Counted from the stretch's first letter, positions 17,902-27,406 are shown. The stretch: DNA of 54,056 bases from Bacteroidales bacterium UBA1800 (GCA_002319915.1 DCFQ01000004.1:1-54056), one strand, 5' to 3'. Notes: generated from the letters alone by a model not told the origin. Program-made: numbers and translations.

Positions 17902-18909
17902 TTATGAGCGCTTTCCGGCAGCCTGATTGGAGGTGATGGCAATCATGCAGACTATGTCATTCACAGAACATCCTCTCGAGAGGTCGTTTATCGGAGCCGC
18001 CATGCCCTGCAGGATCGGGCCGATCGCCTCTGCATTTGCAAGCCGCTGGACCAGCTTGTATGCTATATTCCCGCACTCAAGGTTAGGGAACACAAGAACG
18101 TTGGCATGGCCGGCAATACTGCTTCCGGGTGCTTTCTTCACCCCGATCGCCTCAACCAGGGCCGCATCTGCCTGAAGCTCCCCATCAATGAGAAGATCGG
18201 GAGCCATCTCTTTGGCAATCCTGGTTGCACTGATCACCTTATCAACAAGTTCATGCTTTGCGCTGCCTTTTGTCGAGAAGCTTAGCATTGCAATCTTTGG
18301 TTCAAATCCAGCGATTGCCCTGGCAGTATGCGCGGTTGCCACGGCTATTTCAGCCAGCTCCCTGTCCGTAGGATTGGGGTGAACGGCCCCGTCGGCAAAA
18401 ATCAGGACACCTTCTTCCCCGTACTCTTTCTGAGGAAGTATCATAATGAAAGCTCCCGAGACCACAGAGATGCCGGGAGCAGTTTTCACAAACTGAAATG
18501 CAGGCCGCAGAACGTCTCCGGTAGCATGATCCGCTCCTGAAACCTCCCCGTCGGCATCGCCGCTTTTGATCATCATAACTCCCAGGTAAAGAGGATCTTC
18601 AATCAGGCAGGCTGCCTGTTCCCTGGTCAAGCCCTTGCTTTTACGCAGTTCTACCATCAGGTCGATGTACTGTTCCTTTTTCTCATGGCTCTTTGGATCA
18701 ACTATCCTCGCTTTCGCAATATTCCTGAGGCCTAATCTTGCAGAATTTGCGGCTATCTGCACCGGATCCCCTATCAGGATGATCTGTGCCAGCCCCTCCT
18801 CAATTGCAATATCTGCCGCCCTGATATTTCTCTCTTCATAGCCTTCAGGCAGAACAATACGCATGTTTTGCTTCCTGGCATTCTCTTTGATGCGATCCAT
18901 TAATCCCAT
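17902..18909 (-). CDS. pta: Phosphate acetyltransferase
   Basis: 335 residues, the short form without the DRTGG and AAA regulatory domains of the long E. coli type. Motifs: IVLPEGYEERNIRAADIA, SGDADGEVSGADHATGDVLRPA, ISVVSGAFIMILP, AMLSFSTKGSAKHELVDKV and VLVFPNLECGNIAYKLVQRL. It converts acetyl-CoA to acetyl phosphate for AckA. It is the first gene of the five-gene leftward operon and is divergent from the fused lactate dehydrogenase-type gene (146-base gap). Confidence 0.96.
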   Translation of the reverse strand: MGLMDRIKENARKQNMRIVLPEGYEERNIRAADIAIEEGLAQIILIGDPVQIAANSARLGLRNIAKARIVDPKSHEKKEQYIDLMVELRKSKGLTREQAACLIEDPLYLGVMMIKSGDADGEVSGADHATGDVLRPAFQFVKTAPGISVVSGAFIMILPQKEYGEEGVLIFADGAVHPNPTDRELAEIAVATAHTARAIAGFEPKIAMLSFSTKGSAKHELVDKVISATRIAKEMAPDLLIDGELQADAALVEAIGVKKAPGSSIAGHANVLVFPNLECGNIAYKLVQRLANAEAIGPILQGMAAPINDLSRGCSVNDIVCMIAITSNQAAGKRS

Positions 18910-19026
18910 TGTATATCAATTATTTAAAAATTCTGTAAATTGCTTTTAAATGTACAAAAAAAAAGTCCGATTAAACAATTATGTATGTCATGTTTCTTAA
19001 AATAAAAGGATCATAAAATCATTTTC

Positions 19027-19034
19027 TAAATTTG
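19027..19034 (+). promoter_or_regulatory. -7 box of the fused FAD/Fe-S dehydrogenase gene
   Basis: TAAATTTG fits the Bacteroidota -7 consensus TAnnTTTG and lies 22 bases before the ATG at 19056. No convincing -33 element is seen. The same intergenic region must also hold the pta promoter on the other strand. Confidence 0.4.
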
Positions 19035-19055
19035 GAGACTTAAAACACGCAATAG

Positions 19056-21986
19056 ATGGTTTCATTTTACAGCCAGTTAAATAACCTGAGGACAAAACTG
19101 GAGGGCGACCTAAAGTACGATCAGATCACGAGGACGATGTATGCGACCGATGCATCGGACTACAAAGAACCGCCTTTGGCAGTGGTCTGGCCCAAAGGGG
19201 TTTCCGATATCAAGAAGGTCCTTGACCTTGCAAGGAAACTGAAGATCGGGGTTACAGTAAGAGGCGCCGGAACGTCGCTGGCCGGGCAGGTGGTCAGTTC
19301 AGGTATAATCGTTGATGTCTCAAGGTATATGAACAGGATCCTCGAGCTAAATACCGCGGAGAAATGGGTAAGGGTCGAGCCTGGAGTAGTCCTCGATGAA
19401 CTCAACCTGTATCTGAAACCGTACGGCCTGTTTTTCGGACCGGAAACCTCGACATCAAACAGGTGCAACATCGGCGGTATGGTTGGAAACAACTCCTGCG
19501 GCTCACATTCAATAGTTTACGGCTCAACAAGGGAGCATACAATCGCGGTAAGGGCACTGCTGAGCGATTGTTCGGAAGTGCTTTTCGAACCTGTCGGGTC
19601 AGGCACATTCGATGATAAATGCCACCTCGACAGCACTGAAGGAAACATTTACAGGAACATAAAGGAACTCCTCTCAGACCCGGAGAATCGCCGCAATATA
19701 AAGGAAGAATTCCCTGATCCCCGCATCCCCAGGCGGAATACAGGTTATGCGCTGGATATGCTTCTCGATTCCTCAATTTTTGATGAAAGTTCGCCAACCA
19801 GGTTCAATTTCTGCAAGCTGATTGCAGGTTCCGAAGGTACCCTGGCAATTGCAACGGAGATCAGGCTCAACCTGGTGCCTCTTCCCCCGGCCCACAAATT
19901 GATTGTGTGTGTCCACCACAGGGAAAGAGATGAAGTGTACAGGGCTAATCTCGTCGCCCTTAAGTTCAATCCTTCGGCCGTCGAACTCATGGATGACAAA
20001 ATCCTGGAGCTTACCAGGGGCAGCCTCAGCCAGCGCGACAACAGGTTTTTCCTGGAGGGTGACCCGGGTGCCATCCTGATTGTCGAATTCGCCAGGGACA
20101 GCGCCGCAGAGGCGGATAAATCCGCAGGAGAACTTATCAAGGCATTCAGATCTGAAGGCTTCGGTTATGCTTTCCCAATAATAAGGGGCTCCCATATGGC
20201 AAAGGTATGGGCTCTGAGAAAGGCAGGGCTGGGTGTTCTCAGCAATATGAAGGGCGACAGGAGGCCGGTCTCCCTGGTAGAGGATACCGCTGTGAGGGTG
20301 GAGGACCTGCCCGCCTATATCAATGATTTTGCCCGACTGCTGGCAAGGTACGGAAAGGAATCCGTCTACCATGCACATATCGGTACAGGGGAGCTGCATA
20401 CAAGGCCGGTCCTGAACCTGAAGGATCCTAATGACGTCGAACTCTTCAGGATCATTGGAATAGAGACGGCAAAACTGGTTAAAAAGTACCGGGGATCGCT
20501 GAGCGGTGAACACGGTGACGGAAGGCTCAGGGGAGAATTCATTCCGATAATACTCGGTCAATATAACTATAACCTGCTCAGGAAGGTCAAGAAATGCTGG
20601 GATCCGGATAATATCCTGAACCCCGGGAAGATTGTCGATACCGGCAGGATGAATACTTTTCTGAGGCATGTCCCCGGTGAAATCACCAGGGAGATCCCGG
20701 CAATCTTCGATTTCTCTTCATCTGATGGTGTCATAAGGGCTGCTGAAAGGTGCAACGGATCGGGCGACTGCCGTAAATCCGCAATTATAGGAGGAACCAT
20801 GTGTCCCAGTTTCATGGCCACCATGGATGAAAAAGCATGCACAAGAGGCAGGGCCAATATCCTGCGCGAATTCCTGAGCATGGATACAAAGGATCCCTGG
20901 GATCACCGAGAGATATATGAGGTGCTCGATCTTTGCCTTGGCTGCAAAGGATGCAAAGCTGAATGCCCGTCCGGAGTGGATATCGCCAAACTCAAGTCAG
21001 AATTCCTGCAGCACTGGTACGATAAGCACGGAATACCCCTCAGAACGCTTCTGATAGCCTATATCACCACCTTTAATAAGATAGGCTCGCATATACCCGG
21101 CCTGTACAACTTCTTTCTCAGGAATGCCTTCTTCTCAGGACTATTGAAGAGGATTATCGGATTTGCCTCAAAAAGATCAATTCCCCTTGTCCACAAAACA
21201 ACCCTGAGAAAATGGATCGACGCCAACCTTGATATGATAACCCCCGTCGAACCAGCCGGTACGGTATGCCTCTTCGTTGACGAGTTCACGGACTATAATG
21301 ATACAGAAACCGGTATCGCCGCAATCAGGCTGCTGACTTCACTTAACTACAGGGTAATAGCTCCTGTCCACGGCCTTAGCGGCAGGACCTTCATTTCAAA
21401 GGGACTGGCAAGGAAAGCGGCAACCATCGCAAGGCAGAATATAGTCGCACTGTCAGGGTTAGTGGACGAATCCGTTCCGCTGGTCGGAATCGAACCTTCG
21501 GCAATACTCGGCTTCAGGGATGAGTATCCCGAGCTGGCAGGCCAGGATCTTACGGAAAAGGCCATGAAGCTAGCAAAGTGCAGTTTTTTGTTTGAAGAGT
21601 TCATAACCAATGAGTTCAAGGCGGGAAGGATTAAGAAGAATGCATTCAGCACTTCCGCAAAAAATATAATCCTCCATGCCCACTGCCAGCAGAAGGCTGT
21701 GGCATCCTCCGCCTGTTCGGTTGAAATGCTTTCCATCCCCGAAAACTACAAGGTAAGGGAAATTCCCTCAGGATGCTGTGGGATGGCCGGTTCGTTCGGC
21801 TACGAGAAAGAGCATTATGACCTGTCAAATAAAATCGGGGACCTGGTTCTGTTCCCCGAGATCAGGAACAGCAGTCAGGACGTGATTGTTGCCGCACCCG
21901 GCACAAGCTGCAGGCATCATATTAAAGACGGGACCGGTAGGATTGCCAGGCACCCGGCAGTTATTTTGTATGAGGCGCTCAGTTGA
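19056..21986 (+). CDS. Fused FAD-linked oxidase/Fe-S protein, D-lactate or glycolate dehydrogenase type
   Basis: 976 residues combining what GlcD and GlcF do as separate proteins. Order: PCMH-type FAD-binding domain (GVTVRGAGTSLAGQVVSSGI near residue 70, GGMVGNNSCGSHSIVYGSTR near 145), FAD-oxidase C-terminal domain with LSGEHGDGRLRGEF near 485, two [4Fe-4S] sites (CNGSGDC with GGTMCPSF and CTRGRAN, about 565-600; CLGCKGCKAECPSG at about 627), then a CCG-type domain (HAHCQQKAV; PSGCCGMAGSFGYEKEHYDL near 905). The family oxidises D-lactate, glycolate or D-2-hydroxyglutarate; the exact 2-hydroxyacid cannot be told. Its place opposite pta-ackA suggests lactate oxidation feeding acetate and butyrate formation. 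Confidence 0.9.
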   Translation: MVSFYSQLNNLRTKLEGDLKYDQITRTMYATDASDYKEPPLAVVWPKGVSDIKKVLDLARKLKIGVTVRGAGTSLAGQVVSSGIIVDVSRYMNRILELNTAEKWVRVEPGVVLDELNLYLKPYGLFFGPETSTSNRCNIGGMVGNNSCGSHSIVYGSTREHTIAVRALLSDCSEVLFEPVGSGTFDDKCHLDSTEGNIYRNIKELLSDPENRRNIKEEFPDPRIPRRNTGYALDMLLDSSIFDESSPTRFNFCKLIAGSEGTLAIATEIRLNLVPLPPAHKLIVCVHHRERDEVYRANLVALKFNPSAVELMDDKILELTRGSLSQRDNRFFLEGDPGAILIVEFARDSAAEADKSAGELIKAFRSEGFGYAFPIIRGSHMAKVWALRKAGLGVLSNMKGDRRPVSLVEDTAVRVEDLPAYINDFARLLARYGKESVYHAHIGTGELHTRPVLNLKDPNDVELFRIIGIETAKLVKKYRGSLSGEHGDGRLRGEFIPIILGQYNYNLLRKVKKCWDPDNILNPGKIVDTGRMNTFLRHVPGEITREIPAIFDFSSSDGVIRAAERCNGSGDCRKSAIIGGTMCPSFMATMDEKACTRGRANILREFLSMDTKDPWDHREIYEVLDLCLGCKGCKAECPSGVDIAKLKSEFLQHWYDKHGIPLRTLLIAYITTFNKIGSHIPGLYNFFLRNAFFSGLLKRIIGFASKRSIPLVHKTTLRKWIDANLDMITPVEPAGTVCLFVDEFTDYNDTETGIAAIRLLTSLNYRVIAPVHGLSGRTFISKGLARKAATIARQNIVALSGLVDESVPLVGIEPSAILGFRDEYPELAGQDLTEKAMKLAKCSFLFEEFITNEFKAGRIKKNAFSTSAKNIILHAHCQQKAVASSACSVEMLSIPENYKVREIPSGCCGMAGSFGYEKEHYDLSNKIGDLVLFPEIRNSSQDVIVAAPGTSCRHHIKDGTGRIARHPAVILYEALS

Positions 21987-21993
21987 GGCTGAA

Positions 21994-22057
21994 ACTGGTT
22001 AACTGGTTTACTGGTTTACTGGTTAACTGGTTTACTGGTTAACTAGTTAACTGGTTA
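21994..22057. repeat. Eight tandem copies of ACTGGTTW
   Basis: Eight perfect-length 8-base units follow one another: ACTGGTTA or ACTGGTTT at 21994, 22002, 22010, 22018, 22026 and 22034, one variant ACTAGTTA at 22042, and ACTGGTTA at 22050. The block starts just after the fused dehydrogenase stop and runs into the 3' end of the convergent nitrilase gene, supplying its last codons and stop. Confidence 0.95.
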
Positions 22058-22818
22058 ATATTGAAATCATCTGCATCGTTCATTACGGGGAATTTGAGGC
22101 GGAAGTCTTTGAGGTCCTGCATTTGAATTTCTGCGGAAATGACGCATTCTGTGTCCTGCCCTGCAAGAGTAAGGACCTCCCCTTTCGGGCCGTAGATGAC
22201 CGATTCGCCCCGGTAGCTTATCCCTTTGCCATCAACGCCCACCCTGTTTGCGCCTGATACATAACACTGGTTTTCAATGGCCCTGGCCTTCAGGAGAGTA
22301 AGCCAGACATCCCTCCTGCTTTCCGGCCAGTTCGCAGAGTTGATCAGGAGATCATAGTCGTTCCGGTTCCGTGACCAGACAGGAAACCTCAGGTCATAAC
22401 AAACTGTGGGACAGATTCTTACCTCCCTGTAGGCAAAGACAGTCCTGACGGTGCCTGCTGTAAAACACCTGTTTTCGCCTCCAGGGCCGAACAGGTGCCT
22501 TTTATCATAGGTATGGACGTTTTGCCCGGGATCGGCAAAAAGCCACCTGTTAAAATATCGGCCGTTCTCCTTCACCATAAAACTTCCGCATATCGCGAAA
22601 TTTCCGGAGACTGCCATCTCCTGCATCCATTGGAAGGTCTCTGCCCCCTGCTCTTCAGCCAGCCCTGCGACGTTATAAGAGAAGCCGGTATTGAACATTT
22701 CAGGAAGGATCACCAGGCCGGTGGTTCCCGAAAGAGCCCCGAGCATCCGTGTAAGGCGTTCCAGATTCGATCTTTTATCTTCCCAGGCAAGATCCGCCTG
22801 CACAATGGAGATTTTCAT
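22039..22818 (-). CDS. Omega-amidase/nitrilase-family carbon-nitrogen hydrolase
   Basis: 259 residues. The Glu-Lys-Cys triad is complete: Glu40 in VILPEMF, Lys106 in YDKRHLF and Cys140 in PTVCYDLRFPVWSRN. The last stretch and the FGPGGE loop match the YafV/NIT2 group, which hydrolyses alpha-ketoglutaramate and similar omega-amides left by glutamine transaminases. The final residues (NQLTS and the stop) are encoded by the octamer repeat at 21994-22057, so a change in repeat number would shift the frame and alter the C-terminus. Confidence 0.88.
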   Translation of the reverse strand: MKISIVQADLAWEDKRSNLERLTRMLGALSGTTGLVILPEMFNTGFSYNVAGLAEEQGAETFQWMQEMAVSGNFAICGSFMVKENGRYFNRWLFADPGQNVHTYDKRHLFGPGGENRCFTAGTVRTVFAYREVRICPTVCYDLRFPVWSRNRNDYDLLINSANWPESRRDVWLTLLKARAIENQCYVSGANRVGVDGKGISYRGESVIYGPKGEVLTLAGQDTECVISAEIQMQDLKDFRLKFPVMNDADDFNINQLTS

Positions 22819-22898
22819 AATTTGCCCGTTGAAATCACATAAAAAAGGACAGGTCTTAAATTCCTGTCCTCAAGTCAGAACAATTAGAACCTGGTCAG

Positions 22899-24050
22899 TT
22901 ATTTCGATTTCAGTGAAGTACAATAATCACTGAAGATTGTGTTAATCATCGGCTTATAGTATGACCAGAAAAAATTCCTGGGATCATCCGGCTTATCTGA
23001 GTAGAGGATACCTTTTAATCCTTTGAAGCCTTTGAGTTTTTCTCCTATCGTATAAACCTTGTTGGTGGCAAAATCGCCTGTGAAATAGAATGTCCGTTTA
23101 TTCACGGGTTCCATGCAGACAGCAGGAAACTCTTTCGAGAGCGAATTGCTGTTCAGCAGGGTGTCGCCGGCTGCGGTCGTTTCGAGCCGGAATTTCGAAA
23201 TGACATTGCTTTCAAGAGGTTCAACCACATCGAAACACCTGTCAAACGCGACCGACGGGGCAACCCCGAATTTCCCGCAATTCTCTTCCGCGGTCATTAT
23301 ATGAGGCATGGCATTCCTGAGATGGGTGCCTTCCTCAAGAACAATAATATTCTTCTCACTCAAAAAAACTATCCCCGGCTTTGTGAACTTCCAAGGCATC
23401 CTGTACTGTTTCCTGTACATTGCCGTCATCCATACGGGGAAGTCCCGGGACGCAGAATCAAGTGAGGAGTAGTATTTGCCGGTCCATCCGGTGCTGGATA
23501 TTCCAAACTTTTCCTGGGTCCTGAAAGATTCAAACTCGGCCGTAGGGAAATCGAGGGTATTGTATTCAAGAATGATAAGCTTGTTTTTGTTTTTGAGCTC
23601 ATTGATAAGCAGGTAGTCGGTATTGCTGAGGCCGCCATAGATCTTCCTCGATCTGCGGCTTCTGTTCACTCCCGAATACCAGTCATTAAAAAATACTCCG
23701 TATGTGTCGGTAATATAAAGAGCATCAGTCTTGTCAGCAAGTGCCATCATGTCGTTCAGGTGATATTCATTCTTCCTGAACCCCTTTTTATTCAATGGCC
23801 GGGTCGGAATAAAACCATAATAATCACTTGCAGATGAATAGCTGCTGCCGTTTTTCTTGACAAACCTCTCACTGGTAAGCGTCCACATAAGCGATTTATG
23901 CTTAATCCTGTCGAGCGACGGCACAGTCTTGTCCACAATGACAATATCGATCGGCTTCTTTTCAATGATCGACCAGCGGATAAAGCTTATCACGGGAAAA
24001 ATCAATACCAGTATAATGATAATGCCAATTATAAGGAGAGGCTTTTTCAT
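22899..24050 (-). CDS. Membrane-anchored protein of unknown function
   Basis: The ATG at 24050 gives 383 residues; the longer frame begins with TTG at 24077. One N-terminal membrane helix (KKPLLIIGIIIILVLIFPVISFIRW) is followed by a large, presumably periplasmic, domain. It begins IDIVIVDKTVPSLDRIKHKSL, and sequence such as ALYITDTYGVFFNDW, KLIILEYNTLDFPT and RTFYFTGDFATN suggests an alpha/beta fold, perhaps a degenerate hydrolase-like or GATase-like domain. I recognise no catalytic motif. It ends 80 bases from the nitrilase start on the same strand. Confidence 0.65.
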   Translation of the reverse strand: MKKPLLIIGIIIILVLIFPVISFIRWSIIEKKPIDIVIVDKTVPSLDRIKHKSLMWTLTSERFVKKNGSSYSSASDYYGFIPTRPLNKKGFRKNEYHLNDMMALADKTDALYITDTYGVFFNDWYSGVNRSRRSRKIYGGLSNTDYLLINELKNKNKLIILEYNTLDFPTAEFESFRTQEKFGISSTGWTGKYYSSLDSASRDFPVWMTAMYRKQYRMPWKFTKPGIVFLSEKNIIVLEEGTHLRNAMPHIMTAEENCGKFGVAPSVAFDRCFDVVEPLESNVISKFRLETTAAGDTLLNSNSLSKEFPAVCMEPVNKRTFYFTGDFATNKVYTIGEKLKGFKGLKGILYSDKPDDPRNFFWSYYKPMINTIFSDYCTSLKSK

Positions 24051-24200
24051 AATTAAAACATATCTGAAATAATTCAAATACTACTTTTACCCGCAGGCTC
24101 CATGTAGCGGATTCATATTAAACTCCTAAAAGTATTAATTTATTTTCTTCGGATGAAATAATTTTACTTCTTCCGGCAAAATATAATTCCCAAAATGTGA

Positions 24201-25910
24201 TCAGTAGCCGCATGCGGCATTGTTTCCCCTCCAGTCTGCCGCTCCTTCGAGCCTTTTTCCCGGTAGAACGACAATGGCATTGACCCGGCCGATTGCGTTC
24301 CTGGGTTCCATTTTGTACCCCATTGTAGCCAGGCTGTCAATTACCGCAGGATCAAGGCAGCGTCGTTCATAGGTAATATTGTCTGGCTGCCATTGGTGGT
24401 GGAATCTGCCCGTATCGACCGCGTCGCCGGCATTCATCCCATAGTCAATGATATTCGTGAGGACCTGCAGCACCGTAGTGGGAATCGTGGATCCTCCCGG
24501 CGAACCTGCGACCATAAAGAGTGCACCGTCCTTCTCCACGATGACCGGGGTCATCGAGCTGAGCATCCGTTTTCCCGGCCTGATCGAATTGGCCACTCCT
24601 CCCACAAGCCCGTACATGTTCGGTACGCCAGATTTCGCCGAGAAGTCGTCCATCTGGTCATTGAGCAGGAATCCCGCACTGTCGGCCACTATTCCGCTTC
24701 CAAAGGTATTGTTAAGCGTGGTGGTAGCAGCAACGGCATTCCCCATACGGTCAACAACCGAATAGTGGGTTGTTTCCATGCTTTCTGCCGGTAAAGGCTT
24801 CCCGGCCATGATTTGCGAAGATGGTGTTGCCCGCAGCGGGTCAAAGCTTTCAATTCTCCGCCGCAGATAAGCCGTGTCAAGCAGCCCTGAAACCGGCACG
24901 GCGGTAAAATCAGGATCTCCTGAGTATTCCGCCCTGTCGGCAAAGGCCCTCCTTTCAGCTTCAGCAATAAGATGGACCGACCGCGCCGAATGAAACCCCA
25001 TGCTACCGATCCTGTACGGTTCGATCATGCCGAGGACCTGCAGAAGGAGAAGTCCGCCGCCCGACGGAGGTGAGGCCGTAAGTATCCTGAAGTTCCTGTA
25101 ATGTCCTGAAAGCGGGTCCCTCAATACGGCGCTGTAGTTTTCAAGATCCTGTGCTGTGATTATGCCATTCCCACGCCTCATCTCCTTAATAATATATTGT
25201 GCTGTCGCTCCCGAGTAGAACCCTTCCCTGCCGTTGTCGCGTATCCTTTCGAGAGTCCTGGCCAGTTCCGGCTGCCTCAGGGTATCTCCCTCTTTCCACG
25301 CCTGATCTTTCACAAATGCCGGCCTGCTGCGGTTCCTTGAGATGAAGCGCTCCTGCGCGTCATTGAGATCTGAAGCCTGGTCCCCGGTCACCGGGAAGCC
25401 AGACTTCGCCAGGTCTATTGCCGGCTGTATCACGAGCCGGAACGGAAGCGATCCATACCTTGCATGAACTTTAAGCATGCCGTCAACGGTCCCGGGAATC
25501 CCTGACGACAGGTGGGTATCGGTGCTCAGACCTTCAATTACATTGCCGGATTTATCGAGGTACATTTTCCCGGACGAACTTGCCGGGGCTTTCTCCCGGT
25601 AATCGACCATGCAGGCCGATCCGTCTGCCTCCCTTACGATCATGAATCCGCCGCCGCCGATATTTCCGGCTTCGGGGTAGCAAACCGCAAGGGAAAATTC
25701 TGTGGCCACGGCTGCATCAACTGCATTGCCCCCTGCCTTCAGAATTCCAATCCCGATCCTTGAGCTCTCGGGATGGGCCGAGACTACCATCCCGCTGTCG
25801 GCAGCTATGTGCCTGCCCTCTATGAATACCGGATGCTTGCTTTCTGATACGGTGCCGCATCCGGCGATCAGCACCAGGATGAAAGGCGGGAGAAACAGGT
25901 TCCTGTGCAT
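24201..25910 (-). CDS. ggt: Gamma-glutamyltransferase, lipoprotein form
   Basis: 569 residues. A lipoprotein signal (LVLIAGC, lipidated Cys18) places it in the envelope. The N-terminal-nucleophile family motifs are VSAHPESSRIGIGILKAGGNAVDAAVATEF, NIGGGGFMIV, VDYREKAP, the autoprocessing site METTHYSVVD (nucleophile Thr near residue 380), NNTFGSG and the substrate-binding MLSSMTPVIV / AGSPGGSTIPTT. It removes or transfers the gamma-glutamyl group of glutathione-like peptides. It runs leftward, divergent from rarA. Confidence 0.95.
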   Translation of the reverse strand: MHRNLFLPPFILVLIAGCGTVSESKHPVFIEGRHIAADSGMVVSAHPESSRIGIGILKAGGNAVDAAVATEFSLAVCYPEAGNIGGGGFMIVREADGSACMVDYREKAPASSSGKMYLDKSGNVIEGLSTDTHLSSGIPGTVDGMLKVHARYGSLPFRLVIQPAIDLAKSGFPVTGDQASDLNDAQERFISRNRSRPAFVKDQAWKEGDTLRQPELARTLERIRDNGREGFYSGATAQYIIKEMRRGNGIITAQDLENYSAVLRDPLSGHYRNFRILTASPPSGGGLLLLQVLGMIEPYRIGSMGFHSARSVHLIAEAERRAFADRAEYSGDPDFTAVPVSGLLDTAYLRRRIESFDPLRATPSSQIMAGKPLPAESMETTHYSVVDRMGNAVAATTTLNNTFGSGIVADSAGFLLNDQMDDFSAKSGVPNMYGLVGGVANSIRPGKRMLSSMTPVIVEKDGALFMVAGSPGGSTIPTTVLQVLTNIIDYGMNAGDAVDTGRFHHQWQPDNITYERRCLDPAVIDSLATMGYKMEPRNAIGRVNAIVVLPGKRLEGAADWRGNNAACGY

Positions 25911-26004
25911 GTTCGGTTAGTTAATTGTAAAACTGTATGCAATAATAAATAAAAAGGTCCGATAACCGGCTGTCCGAAACATAACACACCAAACTTGTTT
26001 TTAT

Positions 26005-26012
26005 TATTTTTG
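26005..26012 (+). promoter_or_regulatory. -7 box of rarA
   Basis: TATTTTTG, followed by CAG, fits TAnnTTTG and lies 17 bases before the rarA ATG at 26029. Confidence 0.5.
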
Positions 26013-26028
26013 CAGAAACAGTATTACG

Positions 26029-27327
26029 ATGTTTGGAAGTCAACCTCTTGCAGAAAGGATGCGCCCGAGGGACCTGGACGAGTTTTGCGGCCAGGAGCAC
26101 CTTGTCGGGAAGGAGAGTGTCCTGAGGAAGGTCATCGAATCAGGAAATCTCCCATCTTTCATTCTGTGGGGGCCGCCCGGCGTAGGAAAAACGACCCTAG
26201 CCGGGATCATCGCCAACAAGCTTAAAAGGCCTTTCTTCCACCTCAGTGCGGTGCATTCCGGAGTTAAAGACGTAAGGGAAACCATTGAAAAGGCAAAGAA
26301 GCAACAGTTCTTCAACCAGCCCAATCCGGTACTTTTCATCGATGAGATCCACAGGTTCAGCAAATCACAGCAGGATTCCCTCCTGAGTGCTGTTGAACAG
26401 GGTACGATCACCCTCATAGGCGCCACTACCGAGAACCCGTCGTTTGAAGTTATCTCCCCGCTCCTGTCGAGATGCCAGGTTTATGTTATGATGCCGCTGG
26501 ACGAAAAGGAACTGATGACACTCCTGGACAAGGCATTGAAAAAGGATATCTATCTCACAAAATACGATATAAGGATCGAGGAGTCAGAAGCTCTCATGAG
26601 GGTTTCAGGGGGTGATGCCAGGAAACTTTACAATGCCCTGGAACTGGTAGTATCATCTGTCACTGCGGAAACAGGATCCGAGGTCATTATTATCAATAAC
26701 GATCTGGTCCTGAGGTATGTCCAGAAGAACCTGGCACTCTATGATAAAGGCGGGGAGCAGCATTACGACATTATTTCAGCCTTCATCAAATCGCTGCGTG
26801 GAAGCGACCCCAACGCCGCTGTATACTGGCTAGCACGCATGGTTGAAGGCGGGGAGGATCCCAAGTTCATAGCCCGGAGAATGCTGATCCTGGCAGCGGA
26901 GGACATAGGAATTGCCAACCCCAACGCGCTTTTGCTTGCTCAGTCATGCTTTGAAGCCGTTAATGTAATCGGATGGCCCGAATCGCGGATCATCCTGTCC
27001 GAGGCCGCGGTATACCTCGCAACCTCGCCAAAAAGCAATGCCTCGTATATGGCCATTGAAAATGCACAGGCCATTGTAAGGGAAAAAGGCAATCTCCCCG
27101 TCCCGCTGAACATCAGGAACGCACCCACAAAACTTATGAAAGACCTCGGGTACCATAAGGATTATAAGTATGCCCATGACTTCCCCGGCAATTTTGTGCA
27201 AAGCAGCTATCTGCCCGAAGAGCTGAAAGGGACGATCTTCTACGACCCCGGCAAAAATCCGCGCGAGGATGAGATCAGGAAAAGGCTCGCTGATATGTGG
27301 AAAGGCTATTACGATTATAACAGGTAG
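26029..27327 (+). CDS. rarA: Replication-associated recombination protein A (RarA/MgsA AAA+ ATPase)
   Basis: 432 residues. It begins with the family signature LAERMRPRDLDEFCGQEHLVG. Walker A is GPPGVGKTT (48-56), Walker B VLFIDEIHRF (101-110), sensor 1 GATTENPSFEV and an arginine-finger region LLSRCQVY. The C-terminal tetramerisation region has QHYDIISAFIKSLRGSDPNAAVYWLARM and ARRMLILAAEDIG. It acts at stalled replication forks and works with single-strand binding protein. It is followed by a small hairpin repeat and kdsA. Confidence 0.97.
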   Translation: MFGSQPLAERMRPRDLDEFCGQEHLVGKESVLRKVIESGNLPSFILWGPPGVGKTTLAGIIANKLKRPFFHLSAVHSGVKDVRETIEKAKKQQFFNQPNPVLFIDEIHRFSKSQQDSLLSAVEQGTITLIGATTENPSFEVISPLLSRCQVYVMMPLDEKELMTLLDKALKKDIYLTKYDIRIEESEALMRVSGGDARKLYNALELVVSSVTAETGSEVIIINNDLVLRYVQKNLALYDKGGEQHYDIISAFIKSLRGSDPNAAVYWLARMVEGGEDPKFIARRMLILAAEDIGIANPNALLLAQSCFEAVNVIGWPESRIILSEAAVYLATSPKSNASYMAIENAQAIVREKGNLPVPLNIRNAPTKLMKDLGYHKDYKYAHDFPGNFVQSSYLPEELKGTIFYDPGKNPREDEIRKRLADMWKGYYDYNR

Positions 27328-27341
27328 GCCTTCATAATTCC

Positions 27342-27406
27342 TCGGTGTCCCTCTGTGAAACCTTTTGTTACACGGAGGGCTACGTAGGAGACACAGAGTG
27401 CGCAGA
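27342..27406. repeat. ACACAGAG-type inverted repeat
   Basis: CTCGGTGTC at 27341 onward pairs with GACACAGAG near 27390, and inside it CCCTCTGTG (27349-27357) pairs with CACGGAGGG (27371-27379). This nested imperfect hairpin sits in the 139-base gap between rarA and kdsA. It is a variant type of the AACCGCAAAG elements elsewhere in the window and may end the rarA transcript. Confidence 0.55.

Noticed and set aside
19773..20669. 298-codon open frame antisense to the fused dehydrogenase gene
   Set aside because: It lies wholly inside a clear FAD/Fe-S dehydrogenase gene, is rich in Pro, Gln, Arg and His as expected for a shadow frame, and has no domain.
21994..22057. CRISPR-like array
   Set aside because: Units are only 8 bases with no spacers and no cas genes; it is a simple tandem repeat.
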